64,000 bases of DNA from Fasciolopsis buskii (Eukaryota > Platyhelminthes > Trematoda > Plagiorchiida > Fasciolidae): NCBI GenBank assembly GCA_008360955.1, contig LUCM01002247.1:1-64000 (forward strand), read 5' to 3'. The first letter of the stretch is position 1, and each line of letters opens with the position of its first letter. Positions 33,916 through 44,885 of this stretch are shown piece after piece. A model generated the notes under the pieces. That model was not told the DNA's origin. It saw only the letters and a program-made list of their open reading frames with translations, and made no database searches. The translations under genes were made by a program, and so were the position numbers.

Positions 33916-34310
33916 CTAGAGGGGAATGGGAACCAACAATAAACGAAATGTCGAACGAAAATTGAGTGAGAGTTGAGTGAAATCCAGAAAAATCTGTATC
34001 AGTGTACAAAAAGTTCAGAGCCTCGATATTTATTCGAAACTTGTCTTCATCCCTAAATGATAAAACTCTTTAACACAAAACGCTATCTTCATTACACAGT
34101 TCATGAACTGAAAGTGTAGGGAGGTGGGACAATTCCGTAGAATGTGGTACCAGTTAGCGTAGTATGGGGATCGTGGCAATAGCTACCAAGTCTAGGAATG
34201 CGATCAAACACCTAATTCTTTTGAGCTGAATACACAGTGGCCTTAGTATGGTTTGTTCTCTTCGGTGCTGTTTAGAACTATTGGTTTATATTTTTATAAG
34301 GAGCACTAAC

Positions 34311-34793
34311 CTGATTATACTTGCTAACCGCTTGGCCAAAATTCTCCAAGATCCCAAATGATCTTGTGACTTAGGGGTCTGCAAGTGTTGTGAGTAGATT
34401 TCTCCACACGATTCGATCAAATTCATGACACAATTAGCGAATGCAATCAAAGCCATTAATCCAGACTCTTTGCCACCTAAGCTGCAAGAGTCATTTGGTT
34501 GAGCATTTAATAAGTTGATGAGACGCACGAAATTCAGCTGCCTTAGTATGCGATCCAAATCCTTTGGGCCAACAAACACTAGTGATTCCGATCTCCTGGT
34601 ACGACTGAATGTCATCGCCGCGACAGAATTGGAACGTGAGTTGTGCACACTTTGTTCACTGTCCGTCTCGCCGCCAGAGTCCACAAAAAGAAACGTTGAG
34701 TCACTCTTTGATTTTGGGGATGGAGACAGATCACTGCGCTCGGGGATTTCATTAGTCTCCGAACTGGAGGCCAGAAGGAACTGGGAACGATTT
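34311..34793 (-). CDS. EPG5: EPG5 exon 7
   Basis: The exon is 483 nt. It opens with a serine-rich, low-complexity stretch, then FLFVDSGGETDSEQS, comparable to the human acidic WTLVDEGGEEDEDPE. It continues with LVFVGPKDLDRILRQLNFVRLINLL and MALIAFANCVMNLIESCGE, like human EDDLVTFLSQFPFEELFQHLL and KIFAFANSLVELLAVG. It ends in AKRLASIIRL (human VKRIGYMIRM). The acceptor is TTAACAG and the donor CAG|GTTAGT, phase 2 on both sides. Confidence 0.88.
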
Positions 34794-35099
34794 CTGTTAA
34801 CCCGATCAGGTTGAGCATCCAAGTAGCAAACAGGAATTGTACCAATGATTGAAAAGTGGGGGAAAAGATTTTGCAGAACAGATAACCACGGATTATGCAC
34901 AATACAAAAAGTTGTTCATGTGTTTGAATATCACTCCCTACTCGAATAAAAAACGGATATGCTTACCTAAAGTTTACTTTTCGTTGACAGCTTTATACGC
35001 CAAAACAGTCGAATTTGTGGTTATGTTCAGAACAATCTTTCATCATGGTTCCCCAAAACAAATGGTGTTCGTCAGAGTTGCCATCTTCCATATTTTCCT

Positions 35100-36180
35100 T
35101 TCAACTTCGCAACCAAGAGGATTTATCCTTTTGTAAGGATAGTGAAATCGATAGTTGATCAGACAGAAAACTGTTTGGTATGGAATATACGGACAGTGTT
35201 GTGCTACTCACTTACGACCTAAGTAAGTTGCAAGTATTCCTCGATCATTCGGGTGACATTGTTGGTATGGTCAGGATGCGAGTTTCAGATTCCGAAAAGC
35301 CGTTGCATGACTGAATTAGCTCGAAGCCGAACCTTGCCCTTGCTGGCGAAGAATTGGGTGAACTAGACAAATTTAGCTACTTGAGCGTTTGCAGTTTGCC
35401 TGCGATATATTGTCGCACACAAAAAGGACTCGACCGGCGTTCACCAATCTGAGGCATCTGTGGCATCGGTGTGACATCCGCTCACCCAGTAAAAGTCGAG
35501 TAAACACTGTGCTAGTGGTGACGGTTCTGCTACAGGGCTGAAAAAATTGTTTAGTCTTAACAACCACTAACGTGCTCTGGTGCTCCTTGCTTCCCCACAG
35601 CGACATCTACTCAAAGGAGAATAAAAAACGAGAAGTAGTGGACGATCAGCTGCGAAACAGTAGGTTGAGGAACCATACAGAGGGAAGATTTCGGATGTAA
35701 GAACGCCACTGACCGCAGCATTGAGCCACATCACTTAATATCTGCAACCGCCGTTTGACTTGCCCTTGTGGACCCCAACCCGGTAGCCTAACTGGATCTA
35801 CACGGGACAGCCCATTGGCTATTGAGGACAGAAGACACAGAAATGATTTCGGTGATGTAGAATATGCTGGGAGACCTCTCTCAGTAATTAAGTGGCTAGG
35901 CCTAAGGTACTGTACCCTATGGCTCGACCTTGAGAAAAGGCAGAGTGTGAACAGGTGAAGGTGATTGGGATATGTTTTGCGCGTGCCCACAGAAGGCCTT
36001 TGTCGCTGTGCATGGATCTCCAAAAGAAGTGATATGAGGTTGGTTCGAGTTCGCCATTCGATGATATGATAAAAGGTGTGCGAACTCCAACCAATGGATT
36101 GAAGCTTGTAGATCCAGTTAGACTATTGAGTTGAATTCTAAAGACACCCTAACGGATGACTAGAGACAACAGATGATGTG
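35100..36180 (+). mobile_element. RTE-III fragments with an internal strand switch
   Basis: 35140-35450 on the plus strand reads DLSKLQVFLDHSGDIVGM and KPNLALAGEELGELDKFSYL. 35646-35870 on the minus strand reads VDPVRLPGWGPQGQVKRRLQ and QWRSYIRNLPSVWF, the ORF end in opposite orientation. 35945-36060 is plus again (WLGHVLRM-like). The copy is rearranged as well as decayed. Confidence 0.65.
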
Positions 36181-36185
36181 CCTCC

Positions 36186-36870
36186 GTGGCACAGTCAACA
36201 GTGCTTTTGAGAATGAAGTTTCTTATACATAGTTATTGGACTTATTACCTTGGAGTCGGTCTTTTGTTATTACTTGGGTTTAGCAAGGCCTTTGAAAATT
36301 GGTTATACTGCTCCGAGGTTACTTACTTATCCGTCATTACCTTGTTACAGAAGTATCCCGAAAGATAAACGTTCTCCTACACTGGCGTCTTCTCGGATTC
36401 TTTACGGGTGTTCGCGCGTTCCGTTGAATTTCGTGATTCCGGACATTTTATCGGAAACCAAGTGAAGTGCTTCCTTCTGAAGGGCCGTGGACATCCAAGA
36501 AAGGGTCCAGATGGATCGAAAGCTGTTCGTGAATGCCACTTACTGAGCGGAACGCATATACCGTCTGTTTTGTCTGCCAATCTGCCATCTTTTTCAAAAA
36601 AGATTGATGAGGTGGCTTATTTAGTTTACTTGAATACAGTTAAACATGTTGGACCCATTCCCTTGCATGAAAGCTCGTTGTGTGTCGACACTGAAGACAA
36701 CGCAATTCATCTTGACGGATACGAGCAGAGGAGGTGGCGTCACGACGTCTCGCCGTCAGAGGTATTGTTAATCCTCCTACTCATATTCCATTTTAACAGT
36801 TTTGAAATTAAATCTATCTCTACCCGTTGCAAATCACGTTATCGCATTTCGGCACATTATTTTTAATTGA
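36186..36870 (+). other. unassigned ORFs (152 codons at 36408-36866)
   Basis: The ORF reads FRDSGHFIGNQVKCFLLKGR and later VKHVGPIPLHESSLCVDTED. It precedes the LINE at 37.3 kb in the same orientation and might be its endonuclease region, but no endonuclease motif could be verified. Confidence 0.25.
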
Positions 36871-37329
36871 TATTTACATTACCCCTGATATTCAAGCACA
36901 CAACCGTAGATAATTTGAAGATGCACTATCCAGCTATTTTACACTGATAGTTCTTTGCATGTTATCGCCGGTAACGACTTTTACCTATCATCCCTTGGTT
37001 TCCTCAAACTTGCATAATCTCTTACACGCAACGATGCTTTTCATGACCTGGCTATGGTCACCTTTCCCAATATTTTCTATCTGTAAACGTGCTCCCATTG
37101 GGACGTCCGGTCGGTGTATTTTACTTCTTCATCCTAAGGTTTATTGGGAAAGTAATTATTGAAGCTGATACATATCACCCACCTGCATTGTGACTAAGCG
37201 TATTTGCCCTTAAATGAACAGGAATGAGCTGAGTGATACAGTAGGCTCCTCTTTATGGTGGATGGAATACCATGAGCAACTTCCTGATTACTTTAATTTC
37301 TGCTATAATGACTTCTGTCTCACTGACAC

Positions 37330-38560
37330 GGTGTCTGATTCTCCATTTATGACGGCCACGTCAAGCTAAAAAGGGCTTGCAAAGATGGTTTGCTGCATTC
37401 CACCAAACGTCCTACTGCCGCCATGAAAACTGAGATCAGGCGGCTGAACGTACTATATGTGGACACTCATTTTGGCAACGAAAAGTGCAGTGAGACTTGA
37501 AAATTCTTGAAGCGACCGTGCAGCTCAAAACAAAAACTCAGCCCTGACGTCCAAGAACTTAACCAGTAGTTCTGCATAACCTCTGACCAACCCTCACTTG
37601 TCCCTCCATTTGGTATTCTCAATTAGGTCACCGAAGAGTTCGAAGAGTCAGTCCCGAAAACGTTGTTTAAAGTTAAAAGCAGATCTTGCAAACCTGATTT
37701 ACCTCCTCTCTTAACACTCAAAATATGTGCGTCTCGTTTAGAGGTTCCATTATCCAACCTTTTCAATATTAGCCTTGGGACCGCAACCATTCCGCACTGT
37801 TGGAAAATTGTTAGAATAAGGCCCATTCTCAGGAAAGGATCTGATAAGTATCGACATACTGACTGCTCCTCAGCTCTTCTAAATGTGTTCGAGAACTTGT
37901 TTCATGGTCGTATTTTGACTGACGTCCAGATCCATGACCCTATGCTGTTTGCGTATAAGTCCCCCGTGTTTAAACTTATTGTTGTAAGCTATTCAGTTGC
38001 TTCTTCTGTTGATGATACATCCTGTGTAGTAAGGCTTGCTTTTCTTGATTATGCTGCCCCTGGATCACAGTACCCTTCTTCAAATCCACGAAAACGGCAC
38101 CCAGATGTTATGATTATCTTACGTGACGGCTTTTACAGCCGCACTTAGGAATAGATTCGATCCGAGGCATACTGAATCTGTCCATTGAAATGGGGAAGCT
38201 TCCTTCCTTGTCCCCTCGGCTGAGAAAGCTCAGAATATATAATACGTTTGTTCTTCAATTTTTTCCATCATGCATTTTCATTCTATGACTTTTCTGCTCC
38301 CAGCATTCATCGCGTTGAAAGAGGGTCTTATTCTCATTGCCAAATCCCTAAAAATACTTGCATGCTGTAGTGAAGTTAACAAAGATAGGATTGGTGATTT
38401 TATTGTTCAAAAACATTTTGATGCTGGTGATAGATTTTTCAGACAGCATGATATCCAACACTAACCAATGTCCTCACGTAGCATCGCCCAAGGCTTTTTT
38501 CATTTTTCAACTGGTTCCACATTTAAGCTTCTCCTTTTGGTACCCCTAAGTATAGGAACA
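37330..38560 (+). mobile_element. CR1/jockey-like LINE, degenerate
   Basis: 37700-37830 reads LTLKICASRLEVPLSNLFNI and TATIPHCWKIVRIRPILRKG, the start of a CR1/jockey-type RT (SLAxPLSxLFNxSLxxGxxPxxWK). The YRPISLLxVxSKxFE block is present in damaged form (SSALLNVFENLFHGRILTDV), and the LINE ends with tail-like text around 38250-38360. The catalytic box was not found; there are many stops. 38600-38980 shows nothing recognisable. Confidence 0.65.
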
Positions 38561-38979
38561 GTCTCATTCCTTATCTTGTTTGCTTATGCGTAGATCGCAA
38601 ACCGATAACTGGTGATTTTAGAGCCCATTTCCAATTGTGGTGTCTATGCATTTTTTTTTTTTTAATTTCTGTCTTATCAAAATGTGCATGATAGATGTTT
38701 GCATTCCCCACAAGTACTCGCCATAAATTTTGCATGTTCCAGCAGAAAGTCCACCCAAATCCGAGCAGTTTGACTTGATTTGACTTGTTCTCTTTTGAGT
38801 GGATGGCATCACGAGGCAGAAAGTAAAACCACAGTGTGTTGGTATAGAGTTGAGAGCTGTAAAAACTGATCTGAAATGGTCGAAAACCATAACATTTCCT
38901 CCATCTTAGTACCCGGTAAACAGGACCGTTCTAACTGATGAATGAACAGTAACCTTACTCTCGTAAAATCAACAAAATA

Positions 38980-39528
38980 CTACATGCTGGGTGTTGTATA
39001 GTCATTTAGTGACAGTAGCAGCACAGAACGAGATGCAAGTGGCTGAGATTTATTGACAAAGGATATAGAGGAGTAGGCGCCATGTAGGAAATGGCGCAGG
39101 CTACAATTATTAATAATAAACCCTAGTTCGCAATCCTCAGCCGGCCGTGTATGTGTGTATGGGCAGTAAAAGAACCGAACGTCCAACTGGATGATGGGAT
39201 AACTGCAAATGTGCACTTGTCTGCTCTGATCGATCGACTGTCTGTATCCCAACGATAATCGCAGGTTTGAGTTGACCAATGAATGTAACACTAAGTCCAT
39301 CGATTCCATTCGCAAAAAACTTGCTAGTGGGCACTTTGTACTTATCCAGGAGCCAATCCATAAACTTATCCATGGATGCATATGGCCGTTCATACAGTTC
39401 GACTGCAATATTCCATTAGAGAGTAAACATATACTAGATCGCAACTTATCTTCTTGACAATACCATCCTGAAATGTTTCGATTTCCATCATCCTTGTATG
39501 ACGTTTGGCAGTTATCTTCTAGCTTCAC
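38980..39528 (-). other. unassigned 182-codon ORF
   Basis: The ORF overlaps a second minus-strand frame (MDKFMDWLLDKYKVPTSKFF at 39137-39373) that looks at least as protein-like, so neither frame is convincing. It lies in the EPG5 intron between exons 6 and 7, next to an RTE-I leader. No domain is recognised. Confidence 0.2.
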
Positions 39529-39559
39529 ACATGGCCCACGTTAAAAGATCCCTGTAGAA

Positions 39560-40060
39560 AGTGCTGAGTATTCGGTAGTGTGGCTGCCCAGACCGCGGAA
39601 GGGTTTTTTCTTTGGGAACTCTAATCGGAGCCTTCGACTCAAAGGCTTCATCCACAAGGCAGTGGTGGGTTAAAAGAGCACCAGGGTTCCGAGCAAAAGC
39701 ATACATATCAATACATACCCCGTTCGGTGCAATGGGCAGCGCGTCCTGGATATCCTATGCAATGATCGACGCAATATGGAATTACGTGTGTTCGCATGAA
39801 TCATGGAGGTTTGTGTACTGGTGTTAAGGAGTTCAGCCGTTGAGCAGCAGAAAAATTGGGGTTTTTCAACCAAAACCTTTGATTCTAACTAGAACCCATC
39901 CACAAGGCAGTGGGGGTGATGGACCAATTATTCTTCCACTCAATCCTGGAGAACCAGAAGACTACGTTGTCAGTCCTGCACAAGTTGACCTTCCAGGCAT
40001 GATTGAATTCCCGGCTTGAGATAAGTCATCTTATTTGGCCCCTGGGATCATAACTCGCTT
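39560..40060 (-). mobile_element. RTE-I 5' leader fragment
   Basis: 39830-40060 matches 54500-54880 (cagccgttgagcagcagaa, aacctttgattct, cacaaggcagtggg, cttccaggcatgattg). 39720-39790 corresponds to the HRSSRRIIRTELP region of the head. No endonuclease or RT follows. Confidence 0.65.
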
Positions 40061-40201
40061 TGATGGCTGGATTATTGCTTAGGGAGAAAAGGGAATTTTA
40101 CTTCTGAAAAAATCTTATAACCACGCGTCTAACAGTAGATATTTAATTTAAAAGTAATCAATAACAACAACAATAGTAATAACAACAACATATAGGCTTA
40201 C

Positions 40202-40422
40202 CTAACCGGCCTGAGACACGCAGCAAACATAGTCGTATGCAACTGGATTTCTGGCTGTTCCAAAAATTCTGATAAGGTACAGGAACGATGCCAGATCACA
40301 GTTGGATCCGGCGGTTGAATTAGAACACTAAGCGATTCGAGCAATTTCGAAGGAAGTCGTAGGATATGTAGGAGTATAAACAAGTGATCTTCAGCTCGGC
40401 AAAACCGAATCATTGTTCCGGC
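40202..40422 (-). CDS. EPG5: EPG5 exon 6
   Basis: The exon has a strong acceptor, TTCTTTTCTCAG, and a donor AG|GTAAGC, phase 2. It encodes AGTMIRFCRAEDHLFILLHILRLPSKL split over two clear parts: AEDHLFILLHILRLP matches human PGDHLFLLNHILRCP nearly residue for residue. The rest continues through IQPPDPTVIWHRS and LHTTMFAACLRPV, like the human FHFMQSLALLMSPV region. It is one of the best-conserved exons in the window. Confidence 0.9.
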
Positions 40423-42787
40423 CTGAGAAAAGAATATCGTATGCGCGAAAGTGAAAGATTGCCATCACACAAAGGGAACGCAGTAGAAACCTATTACGGA
40501 CAGAGCAAGGGCGAATTTACGACACGCTAGAGAAATTTCCATGCAAATGAACAACGATATTGAGAATTCATGAGATACAACACCTAATCATAAAAACATC
40601 GACCAAGTTCCGGATATAGCGTCCCTGTTTCTTGAGGGGACGTTAATAGAAGAAGGGATGTTTCTTTTTAGAAAATTGTCTGACCGTCAATCACTTTTTT
40701 ACTCCGAGATTGGTGAATTTGTTCTTCCCATTTAGGAACTCTGTCCAAAAACCCACGGTACCACTCGGTGGTAAATCATTTACTCCATTGCCTATTTCTG
40801 CGCTCTTTCTCAAACGAGAGAGAGAGAGAGAGGCGCAGCTTCAATCCTCGGGTATCGCTGGTGAACATGGTTTTCATCCCGATTGTTCTATTGCATTGCA
40901 TTGTATTGCATTGTATAGAGTTTTGCGCACAAAAAAATAATGTCGTATTTCGGTCAAAAAACGTACGGTTACGGAGCCGACAGTGCGGTCAGTGTTATTT
41001 TCTTAAGCCATACCTGGTTGTATAGTTCAATTGTGAGTTGTGTATTTAGCTTCAGAAAATCTGAAGTTGATTTGTTATTTTGCGTGCATGTTTCAATGTG
41101 ATTCCGGTTTCCCTGTGTAAAATTTGTTGTGTACTTACAAGCTGTTTCTATGCCGAGGAAGTAATCGATCTACCTATCAACATATGCACGTACGTTTTAC
41201 TACCGAAACAGGGAATAGACACAAACATACACAAATTGAAACAATTCGGGCTAGAATATTACTCGAGCTACTGTACAACTTTGCAAGCATGCCAATAATG
41301 ATGAATTGTTTTTTAGCCGCAGTTCATTGTAGAGGCTTGACCCAAGGTAGGATTAGATTGGTATGCAGGAAACGAGGCGTTGCCCTTTAGATTTCATGAT
41401 GGAAACGTGGTGTTAATTAAACTGTTAAGGACCGATTCGGATGCGTCGATGCGTCAGACGTCAAGTTAAAATCGTTTTTTCTCGAGTTCGAATCCTAGTA
41501 AGAATTTATTTTGTCTTCTAATCATGAATGGTCACGAGAATGAACCAATTATACAGAGATTTCAATGGTAGGTTGATAATGTATGACGAACCAAAGCTGA
41601 GATAATTAAATCTTTGGTGAAACAGATTCAACACCTGTTGAATGAACAATATGGAACCGTAAGGGAAAAGTATTGCTGACGACTTCAAAAGTCGCATTTA
41701 CTAACAAAAGTTGCAAAATGTACAGCAGTAAAACAGAATCTGTTGCTCGAGAAACACACAGCAGACTACTCTGCCTTAGTTTTACCAGTTTCAACGTCCA
41801 GCTAAATATATGACGGAATAGGAGTCAGAAAGATATATATAGTTATATAGGATTTGGACTTCAAATCCGATTGCATTCGATCGTCCGTGTAAACTTGTTA
41901 GGCTGGGCTGGAAGGAAAATAACACCAACTAATTGCTTAATTAATTAGCAACATAACACGTCTCTGCTAGGTAAGTGATGTCTTTTTAAGTACTTTTACA
42001 AATGATAGAGTGGGCTCAGAGGCTAATGTGGCTTTTATTGAAAGCGTCTCAAATGCATGGGGCGGTCATTTGTTGCAAACATGTGACTTCATAGCTGTTT
42101 CTAAACAAGTCATATCGATCCATCAGCACACGTGTTTTGGACAGACTATTTTTTCCGAATCAGACTAATGAGACCATTAGACCGAATGCCAAATAACTGT
42201 CTCGTTTAAATCTACGAAGTGATTGAAAGTGAGCGACCTGGTTGTGTAATGCAATCCAAAGAAAGATTTCAATGTTCTAGACTAGCACATCGAATTCCAT
42301 TCAAAATAACAAGTTTGGGCAGAGCTAGCGAAAAACCTTATCGAAACCAAACGGACCGGAGTGTATTAAAGAACTAATGTACCATGTACGCTGTAAAAGT
42401 TAGTAATCCGGCCAACTCGGGTAACCTTTCTCAGTGTAGCTTTCACAGCAAAAAACTCTGACCACAGTAAAGTTACCGGTTACCGGAACGTCAGCAAGTT
42501 ATAATGGAAAGATTGAAATTACGGAACTGTAACTTTGACACTTAGCGCATAACGGTTTATCGTAGTTCACCGGGCCGCGAGCAAAACTATGTAAACCCCA
42601 TCCGACCGTCACTTTTACAAGTTTGCGGACTACCTAACCGGAATTGTAAGAAAGCAACAAGCTGCGGCTGACTGCTGTCGATGAGTGCATTTATGCATAT
42701 ATAATAAAATAGAGTACAACATAAGTAGTATGCAGACGAAAAAGAGAAACAAAAGGGGGACAGTAGGGGTAGAACAGGTGTACTTAC
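40423..42787. other. intron between exons 5 and 6, simple repeats only
   Basis: There is a (GA)n tract at 40818-40833 and an imperfect TTGCA/TTGTA pentamer run at about 40889-40916. Several short ORFs (41080-41390) show no motif. A B-box-like gagttcgaatcctag at about 41482 could be an old SINE trace. Confidence 0.45.
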
Positions 42788-42902
42788 AGTCAGTAAAATC
42801 CACTGACACAATTCCTTCGCTAATGATGGATCAATTGCTTGGCCTAGAAACTCCGATGAAAAATGTTGACGAAGGCCAGCAAACAAAACGGAGACAATCC
42901 AT
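42788..42902 (-). CDS. EPG5: EPG5 exon 5
   Basis: The exon encodes WIVSVLFAGLRQHFSSEF followed by DPSLAKELCQWILLT. It aligns with human ISVLFMFTRRVNED and FHDDILLWLQKLVS. The phase-consistent acceptor is TTTAAG (start 42902). Another AG lies 7 bases upstream (start 42909) but would break the frame with exon 4. The donor ACT|GTAAGT is consensus, phase 0. Confidence 0.8.
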
Positions 42903-43439
42903 CTTAAATCTGTGATTTGACGAATCAGCTCGGTGTGTACATCCGATTTAAGAACTGGGATGAGAGAAGGTCCAAAAGATAATCATCTGATTCTAGGTTT
43001 GACTAACATACAACATTCAAACTGAGAGCCCTTTCGTTAGGCGAAAAGTCGCAAGAATCGAGTAAAAAAGCACCGTAAGTCGATGCGACAATTTAAATGA
43101 TGAAATATAGAATTCATAATGTGCCCTCGGAAATAAAAGCGTGTGAATCAAACTTGACAAAAAATTCGCGATTAACTGCTCCTAGCAGATGAAGAGGAAA
43201 GGGCAGACTCTGTCACTGGCCACACAAACACTGGAATACAACAGCGCATTTATCATTATCCAACATGAAGATCAACAGAACCCATCAGTGCTTGATAAAA
43301 CAATGGAGGACCAAAGAATTGCTACCAAGAGCACCATTTACGTTGAATAATTCAACTGTGGGTCACTATAACATTCACATACATATCTAACAATATATTT
43401 CATACCACGACACTATACGTTTTCTGCGGAACTGATGGT

Positions 43440-43640
43440 AAAACACTCCGGATAGTGGTGGCGGACTGTAATTCGCAGTCGCTCGGCTCGTTACCCCACT
43501 TGACCTATTGAAATTCGATAGGGTTATGTGACAGATTCAGATTCACGGTTGCCGATTCCCTTTCTCAACGTTTGGTGGACCCTAGTGGCCATGAAGCATG
43601 GCGTTTCCGCTGCGTTTATGAGTGGATCATATAAGAGAAA
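43440..43640 (+). mobile_element. SINE fragment (44.7-kb family)
   Basis: It shares the body of the 44665-44885 SINE: tcggctcgttaccccacttgacct, a ggttatgtgac segment, and tggaccctagtggccatgaag. It is more diverged than the 2.3-kb copy. Confidence 0.55.
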
Positions 43641-44414
43641 AGAGTGGAACAATGAACTGCGACTAAACCCCTGAGTCATTTTTCCGTGCCGTCTGTTCAT
43701 CTCATCCTTGATGTAGAATCTTAGAATAACTGCCTCTGAAGCAGATTATATCTAACCGAGTGTAGAAGTTGTTCCGATTGGCAAATCCCACCAACCAGAT
43801 GTAATCAGACACCAAATCAACCAATAAACAACCCAGTGTTGCATCCAATCACCGAGCTTTATTTTAATCTAAGCTTCAACTTAACCTTCTTCAAAGATCA
43901 TTTGAATATGATATAAAAACGATGCTAAGTGAAACGTAGTGCACAACTTACCATTGAATCAAGATCAAGCAAGCAAGCAAACATGTGAGCCAAAGATTTC
44001 GCACATTTGATGCAAGTTTTTTATGATGTTCTGTTACGTTGAGACCTTGAATGCTTACCCAACTACGGGTTCAATGTTTGAAGAAACCTGAGCAAATATA
44101 GCACCAACGAGCTAACAGATTCCGGAAGTAACTCACGTTGAATAGGTTCTGATCGGACTATTTTTCGATAGACATCCGTGTTGAGCAAGACGGTCAGCAC
44201 GTGATCTGATATACGTTTTCTGACAAGGATGGGCAAGATACGGAATCCGAATACGAAGGACGGAACTGATTAGCAAACAGAATGTGATGGGCTATTCAGA
44301 TATATGTAAAGTCAGCCGATCACTTTTCATAAACATGAGAAACTGATAGATTTCGTTGAAATACGTCAAAAATTTAGGTGAAATGGAAACGACGCAAATG
44401 GAATCGCCACAGAG

Positions 44415-44660
44415 ATGATCGACTCAAAAAATTTACCCGAACTGACCCGGGGTTTATCGAGAATTCCTACTTGCAACAAGACATTCAATAAAAGTAAGCG
44501 TCGTTGGGAAGATTCACAATATTTTCAAGGACAAAGTAAGGTGGTCATCAACCACAACGAACTCATTGAACTGTGTTCATCGTGCTACTTGAGGTGCACG
44601 CACAGAAGCTATTTACTGGATGACACAAATCAGGATAACTACTTGGGGTTATCAAATATT
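44415..44660 (+). other. unassigned ORF upstream of SINE
   Basis: The ORF at 44415-44708 reads into the SINE head. Its N-terminal part (LPELTRGLSRIPTCNKTFNK) has no recognised domain. Confidence 0.2.
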
Positions 44661-44664
44661 AAAC

Positions 44665-44885
44665 GCCGGTGGTCAAGTGGGTTAGGCGTCTGCCACTCCG
44701 AGTGTTAAGGGTTCGAATCCCAGATCCACCAGTGGTAGACGGCAACGCGCTGTTATCCGGTTCGTTACCACATCTGACCTAATGAGACCTTACGTGGTTC
44801 TATGGCACTCAAAGTTTCAGGGTCAATGTTACTTCCCTTCCCCTTCCCTATGTGGCAAGCCCTAGTGGCTATGGGACATGTCGCC
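44665..44885 (+). mobile_element. tRNA-derived SINE, best copy
   Basis: The head ccggtggtcaagtgggttag to about 44733 looks like a tRNA: A-box-like tggtcaagtgggtt, and B-box gggttcgaatccc followed by agatccacca. It is too short and poorly paired for a functional tRNA. The body (gtggtagacggcaacgcgct onward) is shared with 2310-2490 and 43440-43640. A pol III-transcribed SINE head is the simplest reading. Confidence 0.72.

Noticed and set aside
34515..34814. 99-codon plus-strand ORF at 34.5-34.8 kb
   Set aside because: It is exactly antisense to EPG5 exon 7, which has homology and splice sites.
42902..42909. First AG (CACAG) as acceptor of EPG5 exon 5
   Set aside because: It has the better context, but the start at 42909 breaks the phase with exon 4. 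TTTAAG at 42902 keeps the frame and the DLSRMR-WIVSVLF match.
44665..44733. Functional tRNA gene
   Set aside because: A and B boxes are visible, but the acceptor and anticodon stems do not pair well and the sequence continues into a repeated body, so it is a SINE head.
44735..44790. Hammerhead core in the 44.7-kb SINE body (ctaatgagacc...ggttc)
   Set aside because: It resembles CTGATGAG with a stem II, but the GAAA strand is absent in all three copies.
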